Source of the DNA: CAZECR01 sp964510495
GTDB taxonomy: Bacteria > Patescibacteriota > Patescibacteriia > Magasanikbacterales > GWA2-37-8
Length of the DNA: 48,501 nt
NCBI GenBank assembly: GCA_964510495.1
Contig: CAZECR010000007.1
Span: 1-48,501, forward strand
Reading direction: 5' to 3'
Shown here: positions 15,701 to 25,622 of the stretch, in pieces
Numbering within the stretch: the first letter of the stretch is position 1
How the letters are laid out: every line of letters begins with the position of its first letter
Translations under genes and position numbers: made by a program
Notes under the pieces: generated by a model
The model's database searches: none
The model's input: the letters and a program-made list of their open reading frames with translations, nothing else
What the model was told of the DNA's origin: nothing

Positions 15701-18270
15701 ACAAAGGGTCCTTGGATTTTGCACGTTGTGGCGACCCTGGCTGTATCGACTCGGCAAAAATTGCTACTTCAACACTTGATAATACCGGAGGAGGGTCTGA
15801 AGGTGCCTTTGTCAGCTTAACAGTAGGAAACGACGGGCTTCCCATTATGGCCTATCGTGATGATAGCTTTAATCGTCTAATTGTTCTTCGTTGTTTAAAT
15901 TTGGCCTGTACAGTAACCGAAGCGGGGCAAGAAGTAAATTCTGCGGTGCCAAATCCGGCGAAATTTAATTCTCTTGATCTTGCTATTGGTGTTGATGGTT
16001 TTCCAGTGGTTTCATACCAATCAAACGATCGTTTATTTATCTTTAAATGTAATTCCGTTGGTTGTGCTACAGTAACTTCAACGCTTGTCGATGTTAGTGC
16101 CGGCACAACGGGGCGATTTTCAAGCCTGGCAATTGCTAAAGACGGTCGACCAATGGTTGCTTATACAACATTGTTAGCAACGTACCAGCTAGATTTTCTC
16201 CAGTGCGCGGGGATTGATTGTATGGCAACTACAACTCGTGTCATTACGGGCGGGTCAGATTTGGGAAGTGGTGGAGCATTTTTTAATAATGTATATGCCA
16301 ACCAGTTTTGGGGAAAGAAGTTTAAAGTCGCTGCGTTTGACGTGGCCGAAGAATATCCCACAGCCGATCCATCACTAAGCGCTGGCGAGGTGGTCGCCTT
16401 TGATGAACAAAGGCCGGGGTATGTAAAACGTGCAGATGATAGCGCTGCGGTTGTCGGTATTATTTCAACTCAGCCGGGTTTATTACTATCAGAATGGGAA
16501 AATGAAGCGAGTGGTCCGATGCAGGTGCCGATCGCTCTTTCAGGACGCGTTCCTTTACGAGTGAGTTCGGAGAATGGTCCGATCATGATCGGTGATCGTC
16601 TCGTTTTGTCCCAGTTCCCGGGCATTGCTGCCAAATCCATGGGTGGTGCGCCGACAATCGGTATTGCGATGGAGGCCTTTTCGGCCAGCTCGACCAGGGG
16701 AGTTATTACGGCCTTTGTCAATCTTGCTGCTAACGGAAGCGCTGATAACGTGTACCAGGGTCTGACTGTTAATGATGATGAGCAAAAAATTACTTTTGGC
16801 ACAACGACTGCGCCATACTCGGTTGTTTTGAACGGCGGACTTTCGGTAGTTGATCCGGCATTGGTAACGTTGTCATTTTCGACCACCACACTTCTCACGA
16901 CCCATGTTCAGGACTTCGAAAATGCCAAAGCCTTTATTCTCAATGCCCAAAACTTTTCTCCAACCAGTCCGTCTGACCGCATTCTTTTCTCGCTTCGTTC
17001 CCAAGATATACCTGTTTTCTCGGTCGCTGCTAATGGAGACGTGAACACAATCGGAAATTACTATGGAGCTAGTGCCACCTTTGGTTCGTCCACCAATCCA
17101 GGGGACTTAGCTGAGCGGGTTGATATTGCTTTTGACGATACTGCTGAAGCAGGGGACGTAATGATCGTGGACCCAAATAGTCCGGATACGTATCGTCGGA
17201 GTAATACGCCGTATGATAGCGCTGTCGCTGGAGTAATTTCGAGCAATCCAACTATCATTGTCGGGAGAGGTAAAACTGACCATACCGCAAACCTAGCCAT
17301 GGTTGGTCGTGTTCCGGTTAAAGTGGTGAATGAAAATGGTTCCATCCAGCGCGGAGACTTGTTGGTCGCATCGTCGCGCCCAGGCTACGCCATGAAATAC
17401 GATCCGACCCTGGATAGCAGTTCTAAAGTAGTCGGTATTATTGGTATCGCGCTTGACCCGCTGGTCGGTGAGCAAGGAAAAATTGCTGCTTTAATTCGAA
17501 CTGGTTGGGTGTATAGCCAGACTAAGACGCTTACGGATCTGCAAGCAACGGTAGATAGTTTGGCTGGTACAAATAGTGAAAACCTTGGAACAAGTTTAGA
17601 GGCAATGAGTGTGACGAGCAACGGTGATCGATTAACACTCTCCAAAGATTTGTCGCTCGGGGGGCACGCGCTCTTGGCGGTTGGGCGTATTGAAGGCCTC
17701 AATAATGCCTGGGAAATTGATGCCGAGGGCAATGCTCGAGTTAAAAAACTCACTGCGGATCAGGTTATTACTCCTGAGCTCGTAATTACACCTAATGCCG
17801 ATACCAAGAAAACGACGATCGGTGAAGCGACTATCGCTCAAGGAGAGACGAGTGTGCGCGTTGAAAACGATATATTTACAACGAGTACCAAAATTTTTAT
17901 CACATTCGTGAATAATCCAAAACATTTTTGGTGGGTTTCAAAGAAAGAAAACGGTTCTTTCACCGTTAGCTTTGATACTGCTGCCGAAGAAGACAGCGCC
18001 TTTGATTATTGGCTTGTCCCAACTACGGCTGTTGATAACTTAACAGTTCCGCCACCGGGGGCAACACCGGCACCGGAAGTGCTGTTTGTTCCAAGCCCAG
18101 ATGTAGAAGCGGGGTCGAGCACCGTCGAAGGAGATGCTTCTGCTGACCTTAGCGCTTCAAGCACATCTGCTGCCAGCAATTCTGTTCCAGACGATGACGC
18201 AATTGTCGGTAGTCCACCAGATGCAGAGGCTGCAGGTCCAGACATTTCCACTTCGTCCACAAACCCTTAA
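12784..18270 (+). CDS. Giant surface protein 1 with YadA-like head repeats (1828 aa)
   Basis: An N-terminal hydrophobic signal or anchor (about residues 15-38) is followed by a domain shared with its neighbour (PSIVTYQGKLLN to about 160). Thr/Ser-rich beta-repeats of the FSATTTF type follow. YadA-like head repeats (about 440-600) have a SAAFG-x-x-N-x-V-S-G rhythm. About seven propeller-like repeats (about 800-1150) end in LPVIAYYD and a C-x-x-x-x-C pair. A duplicated C-terminal module (AEEYP, SGRVPLRV and later LAERVD, VGRVPVKV; about 1180-1600) precedes an acidic Ser/Asp/Ala tail (about 1750-1828). This fits an extracellular fibre or adhesin. There is no SD. Low-complexity repeats make exact length sensitive to assembly. 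Confidence 0.8.
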   Translation: MEERKERKNLAHQSRIFFVVGLILFFIFSFFWSRSFVRAAAPSIVTYQGKLLNSANAPISTATNMTFVLYDAPTAGNALYTAGGTLGTPTAVSITPSSGIFSVNFGDTGTNPLDTQIFRDNGAVYLEITIGAEILTPRKQITSAPYAINSLYLDGYGAKTVSSSAYIPLSDSQGNFQFNTISSGNLFVSGTSTFSSSTIASTTITTANIRDLNLSGTISGLTLPIGSISGTNVLAFLANNQSFSGLNTFSATTTFTTTTVASATLTAANISNLVVDGTVLLPNNSITDAMIPDTITASNYLLLAGGTLTGGINAGNQALTNVGSLSVNGSYTNNGLAILNGGFIAASSTVTSTFTVTGALNASSTLAVSGIATFSATSTFATSIGIATSSPLAALTVQDGSILAAGSAGGTPYEGPGTRLMWIPNKSAFRAGEVTGAQWDAANIGSNSAAFGYNNQVSANYGFAAGFGNTVSGDNGAFSFGRSNTVSGNFAAAFGNGNTASNQGSFAGGFSNAVSGEFSLAYGQGNTVGGTYSGAFGASNNIGGFYSFGLGQSNVVAGSNSVALGTGMVVNGNGSVGVGLGSGGTISRSNVFGILGGSVGIGTVDPGFTLSVTGTLGVSATSTFVTTTAASSTIENGNITSLFANTATITNLTVTSCTGCSGGAVSLTGDQTFTGLNTFTATTTLATTTVVGDIVPTINNLYDVGSSSTRWRYLNVQGGVVVSNGVTTSTLENGSLVLGQTVGSNLGKFYIDSSGNISTSGTLRVTGNILPSYVPTYSNTARTTSTIDAVNNAGRASSDGDGMTSLIVNADGLPLIAYPANNNDLVVTKCGDATCTSGNIKTTVVTAALSGNDVTLAIGSDGLPVIAYYDSNQSKVGILHCGNLACSSGNQTNFAGVTGDGYYLSMQIGIDGFPAIGAYEFGNNDLRFIHCLDILCSTSTERLIDAGAGTVGFWVSLAIGSDGNPIFAHNNINKGSLDFARCGDPGCIDSAKIATSTLDNTGGGSEGAFVSLTVGNDGLPIMAYRDDSFNRLIVLRCLNLACTVTEAGQEVNSAVPNPAKFNSLDLAIGVDGFPVVSYQSNDRLFIFKCNSVGCATVTSTLVDVSAGTTGRFSSLAIAKDGRPMVAYTTLLATYQLDFLQCAGIDCMATTTRVITGGSDLGSGGAFFNNVYANQFWGKKFKVAAFDVAEEYPTADPSLSAGEVVAFDEQRPGYVKRADDSAAVVGIISTQPGLLLSEWENEASGPMQVPIALSGRVPLRVSSENGPIMIGDRLVLSQFPGIAAKSMGGAPTIGIAMEAFSASSTRGVITAFVNLAANGSADNVYQGLTVNDDEQKITFGTTTAPYSVVLNGGLSVVDPALVTLSFSTTTLLTTHVQDFENAKAFILNAQNFSPTSPSDRILFSLRSQDIPVFSVAANGDVNTIGNYYGASATFGSSTNPGDLAERVDIAFDDTAEAGDVMIVDPNSPDTYRRSNTPYDSAVAGVISSNPTIIVGRGKTDHTANLAMVGRVPVKVVNENGSIQRGDLLVASSRPGYAMKYDPTLDSSSKVVGIIGIALDPLVGEQGKIAALIRTGWVYSQTKTLTDLQATVDSLAGTNSENLGTSLEAMSVTSNGDRLTLSKDLSLGGHALLAVGRIEGLNNAWEIDAEGNARVKKLTADQVITPELVITPNADTKKTTIGEATIAQGETSVRVENDIFTTSTKIFITFVNNPKHFWWVSKKENGSFTVSFDTAAEEDSAFDYWLVPTTAVDNLTVPPPGATPAPEVLFVPSPDVEAGSSTVEGDASADLSASSTSAASNSVPDDDAIVGSPPDAEAAGPDISTSSTNP

Positions 18271-18286
18271 TTAAAGTTTGATTCTG

Positions 18287-18295
18287 TGGTATAGT
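18287..18295 (+). promoter_or_regulatory. Extended -10 of the second giant surface gene
   Basis: TGGTATAGT begins 17 bases after the preceding stop, with a predicted start near 18302. It matches the TGGTAT element before the first giant gene and the surface operon. Confidence 0.5.
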
Positions 18296-18352
18296 CCTAT
18301 AAGCTCATTAAGACTGGGAAATAATAAATTTTCTCAGATGTTTGGGCTAATT

Positions 18353-21300
18353 ATGGATAAAAAAGATACGCAAAACTACTCCTTTCGCTTGCGCCGGGAA
18401 TTTTTCCTCATCGGCTTGTTTTTATTTTTCGTTGGCGCTTTCCTCTATTCACAAGTTGGTAAAGCTGCGCCAGCTGCACCGCCGTCGATGGTAACGTATC
18501 AAGGAAAGATTTTAGATGGTACTAATACGCCCATTAGTACTGCGCTTAATATTCAATTCCTTTTATACGACGCAGCTACAGCAGGTAATTTGCTGTATAC
18601 GGGGGCGGGCACACTCGGCACACCGACAGCTGTCAGTCTTACTCCTTCAAGCGGAATCTTCAGTATTGACCTTGGGGGGGCTGGAACCAATCCACTTGAT
18701 CCGAATATTTTCCGCAACAATTCTGGCATGTATCTTCAGTTGGTCATTGGGGCCGAGGTGCTAACGCCTCGCAAACAAATTACGGCGAGTCCGTATGCGA
18801 TTAATGCTGGATTTTTGAATGGCTATGCACTTGATACTGCTTCAAGCTCGGTCTATATTCCGCTTTCGGATAGTCAGGGTAACTTTCTTTTTAATAATGT
18901 TACCAGTACGGGGTTCGTGAGCGTAGCAACGACGACTATCGCTAGTTCCTCTATTACAAACGCAAACATTACCAATCTGGTAGTAACAGGTAATTGTGTT
19001 GGTTGTGGTGCGGGAACCGGGGACACTTCACTTGCCGGCAATCAGACGTTCACTGGTTTAAATGTATTTAGCGCTACTACCACGTTTAGCACGACAACTG
19101 TGGCAGGTTCGACAATTACAGACGCAACTATTGCTAACGCTACAATTAATAATTTAAATTTAACGGGTACACTTACGGGTTTAAATTTGGGAAGTGTCGG
19201 GGGTACGGGCGTCTTGGCCTACCTTGCAAACTCACAAACCTTTGCTGGAGCAAATGTTTTTAACGCTACAACTACTTTTACAACTTCAACTGCAACGAGT
19301 AGTACCATAAACACGGCAAATATAGTAGCTTTAACGGTTAATGGATCAGTTTCTTTGCCTTCGAATAGTATTACTGATGCGATGGTCGTTGATTCTATTA
19401 CGGCGAGTAATTATTTGCCGCTGGTTGGGGGCACACTTGCAGGTAATCTAGTGCTTGGTGGTAATAATATTACCGGTATAAACGCCCTCACCATGAATGG
19501 TCTCCTCACTAATACTGGTCTTAGTGCCTTAACGGGAGGGTTCGTGGCAAGCGCTTCATCAAGTGTTGCGGCTGGTCTCCAGGTAGCCGGAGCATTAAAT
19601 GCTTCTTCAACATTGCTTGTGAACGGAGCCACCGTTCTTGGAAGCACCCTTGATGTTACGGGTCTGTCAGCGTTTACGACCGGTTTTATTTCGAGCGCTT
19701 CAAGTACGGTTGGCGCCACACTGCATGTCCTCGGAGGAATAAAAGCTTCTTCCACGCTTCAGGTTGACGGACAAGCGCTCTTTTCCGGTGGCTTTGTTGC
19801 TTCAAACGGTTCAACGATTAATAGTTCGCTCGACGTAACAGGAGCACTGAGCGCTGGTAGTTTGGCACTGAGTGGTGCAGGAACTTTTAATGGGCCAACT
19901 ACCTTTAACGCTACGTCTACCTTTGCGACTACTACTATAGCGAGTACAACTATTACAAGTGCCACAATTACCAATCTGGTAGTTAACGGCACATGTATCG
20001 GTTGTGCGTCGGGCGCAGGGGACACATCGCTTGCCGCCAATCAAACCTTTACGGGTTTAAATAATTTTAACGCGACAACCACATTCACCAGTACTACAGC
20101 TGCAAGTTCAACGATTGTCAATGCTAATATTACTAATTTAGCAGTTAACGGAACGGTAAGTGGTATTTCTTTAGGGAGTATTTTTGGAACTGGGGTTTTG
20201 GCCTACTTGGGTAACAGCCAGGCATTTACGGGTATTAATACATTTAACGCGACAAGTACTTTTGCTACCACAACCGCAGCTAGCTCTACTATTACCAACG
20301 CCAATATTACGAACCTGGTAATTAATGGTACGTGTACGGGTTGTGCTTCGGGCGGTGCGTCGCTCTCCGCCAGCCAAACGTTTACAGGTGCTAATATCTT
20401 TAGTGCAACCTCTTCGTTTTCAGCTGGTCTCGGTGTTGGGACTTCAACACCGGTTGCAAAATTAACAGTAAGTGAGGGGGCCGTATTGGCCGTCGGAACT
20501 TTTGGGGGTGCTGGTACAACTCCGTATGACGGGGCGGGTACTCGTCTTATGTGGATACCGAATAAAGCAGCTTTCCGGGCTGGTTATGTGAACGGTACAC
20601 AATGGGATGCGGCGAATGTCGGTGTCTATTCTGCTGCTTTTGGTGAAAATAATCAGGTATCCGGTGACCGTGCTTTTGCGGCCGGTACTGGTAATACCGT
20701 CAGTCAAACCGGTTCTGTTGCTTTTGGTGGAAGCAACACTGTTAGTGTTACCTATTCTGCTGCTTTTGGAGCAAGCAATATTATTAATGGTGGTGGGGCT
20801 GGGTTTGCATTTGGTCTTAGTAATACGGTTAGCGGAGCAAGTTCAGCAGCAGCAATTGGTACTGGCAATACGTCGGCCGGTGGAACTGGTTCCACTGCTA
20901 TTGGTGCCAATAATAGTGCCGGTGGAACTTCGGCAATTGCACTTGGTGCTAGAATTTCGGTTAGTGGAAATAATTCCGTGGGTATTGGTCTTGATACAAA
21001 TTCTCGCACGCTTTCACAAAACAATACCCTCGCCATTATGGGTGGTAATGTTGGTATTGGTAGTTTAGTGCCAAGCTCATTGCTCACCGTTGGAGGGACG
21101 CTTGCTGTAACAGGTACGTCTACGTTCGCTACTACAACCATGGCGAGCAGCTCTATTACTCAGGCAAATATTAGTAATTTAGTAGTTACTGGTACCTGTA
21201 CAGGATGTTCTGCTGGTGGCGGGGCCTCTCTCTCGGCTAGTCAAACATTTACCGGCTCGAATATTTTTAGTGCTACCTCGTCCTTCTCAGCGGGTCTTGG

Positions 21301-24300
21301 GGTGGGTACTTCAACGCCGGTTGCCAAATTTACTATAAAAGATGGGGCGATTTTAGCAATTGGCACGCTGGGAGAAGCCGGGGCTACACCGTATGAAGGA
21401 CCAGGGGTGCGTTTAATGTGGGTTCCGAACAAAGCTGCCTTCCGCGCCGGTTCAGTTAATAATACGCAGTGGGACGATACCAATATTGGAAATTATTCGG
21501 TTGCTTTTGGTCTTAATAATAAAGCTAGTGGAAACACTTCGGCTGTGTTTGGTACGGGTAATACGGCAAGTGGTGGTGATTCCTTTGCAGCAGGCTTTAA
21601 TAATATTGTTAGTGAACGTGGTATTGCAGCGGGGGCAAGCAATAGCGTTTCAGGAAATAACGGTGCAGCATTTGGTGGAAGCAACTCCGTAACAAACCAA
21701 AATGCCTTTGCAGCAGGTTTCGGTAGTGAAGCAGGTGGTGACACTTCAATTGCGCTGGGTAACGGAACCCATGCTCTGGGCAATAATTCGCTCGCCTTTG
21801 GTACCAACATGACAATTACGGGTGGTGGGGTTAGCTCAATTGGTTTTGGTCTGGGTGGAAGTTCTGGCTTTATCTCGCAGGCTAATACGCTTGGTATTTT
21901 TGGTGGAAGTGTCGGTATTGGCACTGGTGCACCTGCATATTTGTTAGACGTTGCTGGAACGCTGGGCGTGAGTGCGACATCTACGTTTACTACAACTACA
22001 GCTGCCAGTTCAACAATTGAAAATTTAAATGTTACCAGTGGCTACATCGGAACGCTTACCGTTGGCTCGTGCACTGGTTGTGGTGGGGGCGCAGGTGGGG
22101 CTTCATTAACCGCTGATCAGAATTTTATCGGCGCCAACACCTTTTCGGCCACAACCACATTTACGAACACCGCTGCAATTGTAATTAATACCAGTACGGC
22201 CTATGCCTTGGGACGGCTGTACATTGATGCGGGTGGTAATATTTTTACATCCGGTAGTCTCCAGTTTGCCGGTAACATTCTTCCGATAACCGGCGTGGTG
22301 ACTTCAACGGCGATAGCCGGGAATGCAACGAGTACGTCAAGTACTGTGCAATCAACAGATGATGTTGGGGCTTTCCCCGTTTCTGTTGTTGGGAGTGATA
22401 ATTTGATGGTGGTTGCTTATTACGATACTACTAATGCTGATTTGGTCGTCCTGCATTGCAGTACGCAAAACTGTTCGTCGCATACACAGGTAACAATTGA
22501 TGCGACGGGAGATGTTGGCAAAAATCCATCTATGGTTATCGCGGCAGACGGTTTCCCTGTGCTTACTTATTATGACGCAACAAATCAGAAACTTAAAATC
22601 GCAAAGTGTTACAGCGTTGACTGTAGTGTTGTAAATAGCCAGATACTTGATCAAACTGCCGATAACGGTAAGTATAGCGCCATAGCTATTGGTCAAGATC
22701 GAATGCCGGTTGTTGCATACCAGAATTCAACAGAAAGTCTTCTTCTTTTTAAGCACTGTACGGCTGAAGATTGCGCAACCTTTGACGCATCTTCAACTTT
22801 AGCGTTTGGCGCTGCTACCGATTCATATGTCAAAATGATAATCGCGTCAGACGGAATGCCGCTTATAGCATTTAAGGACAATGGTAATGCAGTTAAAATG
22901 ATTCATTGTTCCGCGAGCCGTTGTTCGTCTTTTGCTTTTGCCAACACGATTGATAATAATATTGGAAATGACGGTGGGTATCTTGCTCTTGGCATGACTA
23001 AGGCTGATGGTGGATTTCAATCAGGAAGTCCAGGGGGGCTAAGTATTCCTATTTTAGCCTATTATGATGACAACGACTCGAATGTTTACTGGGGTCCTTG
23101 TCAAAGCGCAAGTTGTACAAATATTACCACGAATTCGTTGTCGGCTGGGAACCATACAAGCAGCCAAGGCGGCTGGCCAAGTATTGCCATAGACAGCCGA
23201 GGTATACCCACAATTGCATTTTTGAAACGCATAACTGATTCTGATACTGACCCCTTTGTCTTTTCGTGCGGTAATGTAAATTGTTATTCATCATCAAATG
23301 CGCAAACCGCCTTTGGAACCCCTGACCCTTTTAATTATACTAAAGGTTTGTCGCTGATACGGAGTGGCGCTGGGGTTCTCACAGCCTTTTATTATAAATC
23401 AGATACCGGTGACCTCATGATGTGGCAAGGGTGTTCAGACAATGATTTTGATAATGGCGGCTGCCGCACTACCACGGCACTTTCTGGCTCCTCACTGGGC
23501 AACTCGCGTCAGTACTTCTACAAGATCTATTCTCAAGAAATATACGCCAAACAAGCATACCTTTCCGGTTTTGACCTTGCCGAATCATACCTAACGGATG
23601 ATGCGACTTTAAAACCTGGCGATGTTGTTGCGCTTGATAAAAATAACCCAAACCGAGTTGTAAAAGCAGACGTCAAAGATAATCCGACTGCGATTGGTAT
23701 CGTCTCAACCAAACCAGGGTTGCTCTTAACTGAATGGTCTCCGGATGACATAGTTTTTGCGAGTGGGACTAAGATGGTTTCGCTTGCGCTTGCCGGGCGT
23801 GTGCCTTTGATTGTTTCGAGTCTTAACGGTCCTATTGCTGTTGGTGACAAACTCTCGGCATCGGCAATTCCTGGTGTTGCGGTTAAAGCCATGGCTGGTC
23901 AGCCTACGATCGGTATTGCGATGGAAAATTTTAATGGAACTGGTGCGGGCACAATTACTACCTTTGTAAATATTGATTCATCGGCTTCAGCAAGTAGTAA
24001 TCTCAATCAAGGATTAACAATTGATACAAGTAACCAGAAAATTATTGTTGGTAGTTCGACGATGCCATATAACTTTGCGTTGAATGGTAATTTATCAATG
24101 CTCTCGACGTCACTTAATACAATTTCATTTTCTACTACAACACTACTTACTTCAAATGTCGGTGATTTTGAGAATGCTAAAGCCTTTATTTTGAACGCAC
24201 CAAATTTTGCTCCAACTAGCACATCTGATCGCATTCTCTTTTCGCTGCGCGCCCATGATACACCGGTCTTCTCGGTCGCAGCCAACGGAGATGTGCATAC

Positions 24301-25495
24301 GCTCGGTAACTACTATGGTGCAAGCGCAACCTTTGGTTCATCGACCAATCCAGGTGATCTAGCAGAACGCGTTGATATCGCTGCTGACGACTTTGCCGAA
24401 GCCGGGGATGTTATGATTGTTGATCCAAACAGTCCAGATACCTACCGTCGTAGCGGTACGGCGTATGATGCAGCAGTTGCTGGTGTTATATCGACTAATC
24501 CTACAATCGTCGTTGGTAGAGGCAAGACCGACACAACGGCAGTCCTCGCTATGGTTGGGCGTGTTCCGGTAAAAGTGGTTAACGAAAACGGTTCAATTAA
24601 TCGTGGTGATTTACTTGTTGCTTCATCAAAACCAGGGTTTGCAATGAAATACGACCCAACGCTCGATAACAGTCAGAAAATGGTTGGGGTGATTGGTGTT
24701 GCGCTCGATCCGTTCACAGGAACAGAAGGAAAAATTCCAGCACTTATTAGAACCGGTTGGGCCTATTCACAAAACAAGAATATTACTTCGCTCCAAAATA
24801 ATCTTGAACAGTTAGCTGTTGCTCAAGGAATTGATCTTGGAACCGGTGGAAATGACTTAAAGGTTGCTGCGCCAGGCGGGCAGCTTACGTATCCGGGAGG
24901 AGATCTGAATTTACAGGGTCACGTACTTTTGAATGTTGCAGCCATTACATCCAAAGACAAAAAATGGTCAATTGATCCTAGCGGTCACTTTATTACTCAT
25001 TTAACGACTTCTGTCGGAACACAAGACATGTATGCTATCCAGTCGCCAACATCTGAATTTGTTTTCTCGAGCTCGTCACAACTAGTGGCTGGGGAAGCGC
25101 GTATCGTTTTTGATCAGGGAACGCAAGATATTATTGATCCGCTGCAACCGCTCAAAGTAACAGTAACGCTTACCTCGGCCGGATCAAAAGGTGTATATGT
25201 GGCTGAAAAGTCTGCCCAAGGATTCGTGGTAAAAGAAATTGATGGTAGTACTGGCACGGCTACATTCGATTGGATTGTGGTTGCTAAACGTCAAGATTAT
25301 GCGGGTTTAGTCGCCCCATCAGATCAAGCACCTTTGCCTGAAGCAGTGATGCCAAGCGCCCCAGAGCCGACAGCAACATCGACCGATGTCGCTACTCCAA
25401 GTGATTCTGAAGCGTCGGTTGAGACTGTGTCCTCTACTATGACGCAGCCCGAACCAGTTGATATGCCGAGCGATAGCGCTTCAACCACTCCATAA
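18353..25495 (+). CDS. Giant surface protein 2, paralogue of the first (2380 aa)
   Basis: The layout matches the preceding protein. A membrane signal or anchor (about residues 17-37, from FFLIGLFLFFVGAF) is followed by the PSMVTYQGKILDG domain and many Ser/Thr/Ala/Asn-rich repeats built on QTFTG-N-F-ATTTF. There are two separate YadA-like head blocks (about 755-900 and 1042-1190), each introduced by a GTSTPVAK and LMW-PNKAAFRAG unit. Propeller-like repeats (about 1335-1700), the duplicated C-terminal module (about 1725-2150) and an acidic Pro/Ser/Thr tail follow. ATG at 18353 is chosen because it puts the signal at a normal distance; in-frame ATGs at 18278 and 18338 also exist. The extra head block suggests growth by internal duplication. 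Confidence 0.8.
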   Translation: MDKKDTQNYSFRLRREFFLIGLFLFFVGAFLYSQVGKAAPAAPPSMVTYQGKILDGTNTPISTALNIQFLLYDAATAGNLLYTGAGTLGTPTAVSLTPSSGIFSIDLGGAGTNPLDPNIFRNNSGMYLQLVIGAEVLTPRKQITASPYAINAGFLNGYALDTASSSVYIPLSDSQGNFLFNNVTSTGFVSVATTTIASSSITNANITNLVVTGNCVGCGAGTGDTSLAGNQTFTGLNVFSATTTFSTTTVAGSTITDATIANATINNLNLTGTLTGLNLGSVGGTGVLAYLANSQTFAGANVFNATTTFTTSTATSSTINTANIVALTVNGSVSLPSNSITDAMVVDSITASNYLPLVGGTLAGNLVLGGNNITGINALTMNGLLTNTGLSALTGGFVASASSSVAAGLQVAGALNASSTLLVNGATVLGSTLDVTGLSAFTTGFISSASSTVGATLHVLGGIKASSTLQVDGQALFSGGFVASNGSTINSSLDVTGALSAGSLALSGAGTFNGPTTFNATSTFATTTIASTTITSATITNLVVNGTCIGCASGAGDTSLAANQTFTGLNNFNATTTFTSTTAASSTIVNANITNLAVNGTVSGISLGSIFGTGVLAYLGNSQAFTGINTFNATSTFATTTAASSTITNANITNLVINGTCTGCASGGASLSASQTFTGANIFSATSSFSAGLGVGTSTPVAKLTVSEGAVLAVGTFGGAGTTPYDGAGTRLMWIPNKAAFRAGYVNGTQWDAANVGVYSAAFGENNQVSGDRAFAAGTGNTVSQTGSVAFGGSNTVSVTYSAAFGASNIINGGGAGFAFGLSNTVSGASSAAAIGTGNTSAGGTGSTAIGANNSAGGTSAIALGARISVSGNNSVGIGLDTNSRTLSQNNTLAIMGGNVGIGSLVPSSLLTVGGTLAVTGTSTFATTTMASSSITQANISNLVVTGTCTGCSAGGGASLSASQTFTGSNIFSATSSFSAGLGVGTSTPVAKFTIKDGAILAIGTLGEAGATPYEGPGVRLMWVPNKAAFRAGSVNNTQWDDTNIGNYSVAFGLNNKASGNTSAVFGTGNTASGGDSFAAGFNNIVSERGIAAGASNSVSGNNGAAFGGSNSVTNQNAFAAGFGSEAGGDTSIALGNGTHALGNNSLAFGTNMTITGGGVSSIGFGLGGSSGFISQANTLGIFGGSVGIGTGAPAYLLDVAGTLGVSATSTFTTTTAASSTIENLNVTSGYIGTLTVGSCTGCGGGAGGASLTADQNFIGANTFSATTTFTNTAAIVINTSTAYALGRLYIDAGGNIFTSGSLQFAGNILPITGVVTSTAIAGNATSTSSTVQSTDDVGAFPVSVVGSDNLMVVAYYDTTNADLVVLHCSTQNCSSHTQVTIDATGDVGKNPSMVIAADGFPVLTYYDATNQKLKIAKCYSVDCSVVNSQILDQTADNGKYSAIAIGQDRMPVVAYQNSTESLLLFKHCTAEDCATFDASSTLAFGAATDSYVKMIIASDGMPLIAFKDNGNAVKMIHCSASRCSSFAFANTIDNNIGNDGGYLALGMTKADGGFQSGSPGGLSIPILAYYDDNDSNVYWGPCQSASCTNITTNSLSAGNHTSSQGGWPSIAIDSRGIPTIAFLKRITDSDTDPFVFSCGNVNCYSSSNAQTAFGTPDPFNYTKGLSLIRSGAGVLTAFYYKSDTGDLMMWQGCSDNDFDNGGCRTTTALSGSSLGNSRQYFYKIYSQEIYAKQAYLSGFDLAESYLTDDATLKPGDVVALDKNNPNRVVKADVKDNPTAIGIVSTKPGLLLTEWSPDDIVFASGTKMVSLALAGRVPLIVSSLNGPIAVGDKLSASAIPGVAVKAMAGQPTIGIAMENFNGTGAGTITTFVNIDSSASASSNLNQGLTIDTSNQKIIVGSSTMPYNFALNGNLSMLSTSLNTISFSTTTLLTSNVGDFENAKAFILNAPNFAPTSTSDRILFSLRAHDTPVFSVAANGDVHTLGNYYGASATFGSSTNPGDLAERVDIAADDFAEAGDVMIVDPNSPDTYRRSGTAYDAAVAGVISTNPTIVVGRGKTDTTAVLAMVGRVPVKVVNENGSINRGDLLVASSKPGFAMKYDPTLDNSQKMVGVIGVALDPFTGTEGKIPALIRTGWAYSQNKNITSLQNNLEQLAVAQGIDLGTGGNDLKVAAPGGQLTYPGGDLNLQGHVLLNVAAITSKDKKWSIDPSGHFITHLTTSVGTQDMYAIQSPTSEFVFSSSSQLVAGEARIVFDQGTQDIIDPLQPLKVTVTLTSAGSKGVYVAEKSAQGFVVKEIDGSTGTATFDWIVVAKRQDYAGLVAPSDQAPLPEAVMPSAPEPTATSTDVATPSDSEASVETVSSTMTQPEPVDMPSDSASTTP

Positions 25496-25502
25496 ATTGC
25501 AT

Positions 25503-25535
25503 AAAAAATAACCCCATTTTTTGGGGTTATTTTTT
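25503..25535 (+). terminator. Intrinsic terminator after the giant surface genes
   Basis: AATAACCCC and GGGGTTATT form a stem around ATTTTTT, with a T-run after and an A-run before. It can work in both directions. Confidence 0.88.
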
Positions 25536-25573
25536 ATTGCACAATTTCCTAGTGCTAAGAATGTGTGAAAGCA

Positions 25574-25606
25574 GGCCACTCCATCCGCAGAAGGCGGGGA
25601 GTGGCC
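25574..25606 (-). other. 3' hairpin of the lipoprotein gene, no U-tract
   Basis: GGCCACTCC (25574-25582) pairs perfectly with GGAGTGGCC (25598-25606), 17 bases beyond the lipoprotein stop. No T-run follows on the minus strand. Confidence 0.6.
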
Positions 25607-25622
25607 AAAGGGCGACAGGGGG

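Noticed and set aside
12784..25495. CRISPR array or simple repeats in the giant genes
   Set aside because: The repeats are degenerate, in frame and encode beta-repeat protein; no fixed-length direct repeats with unique spacers are seen.
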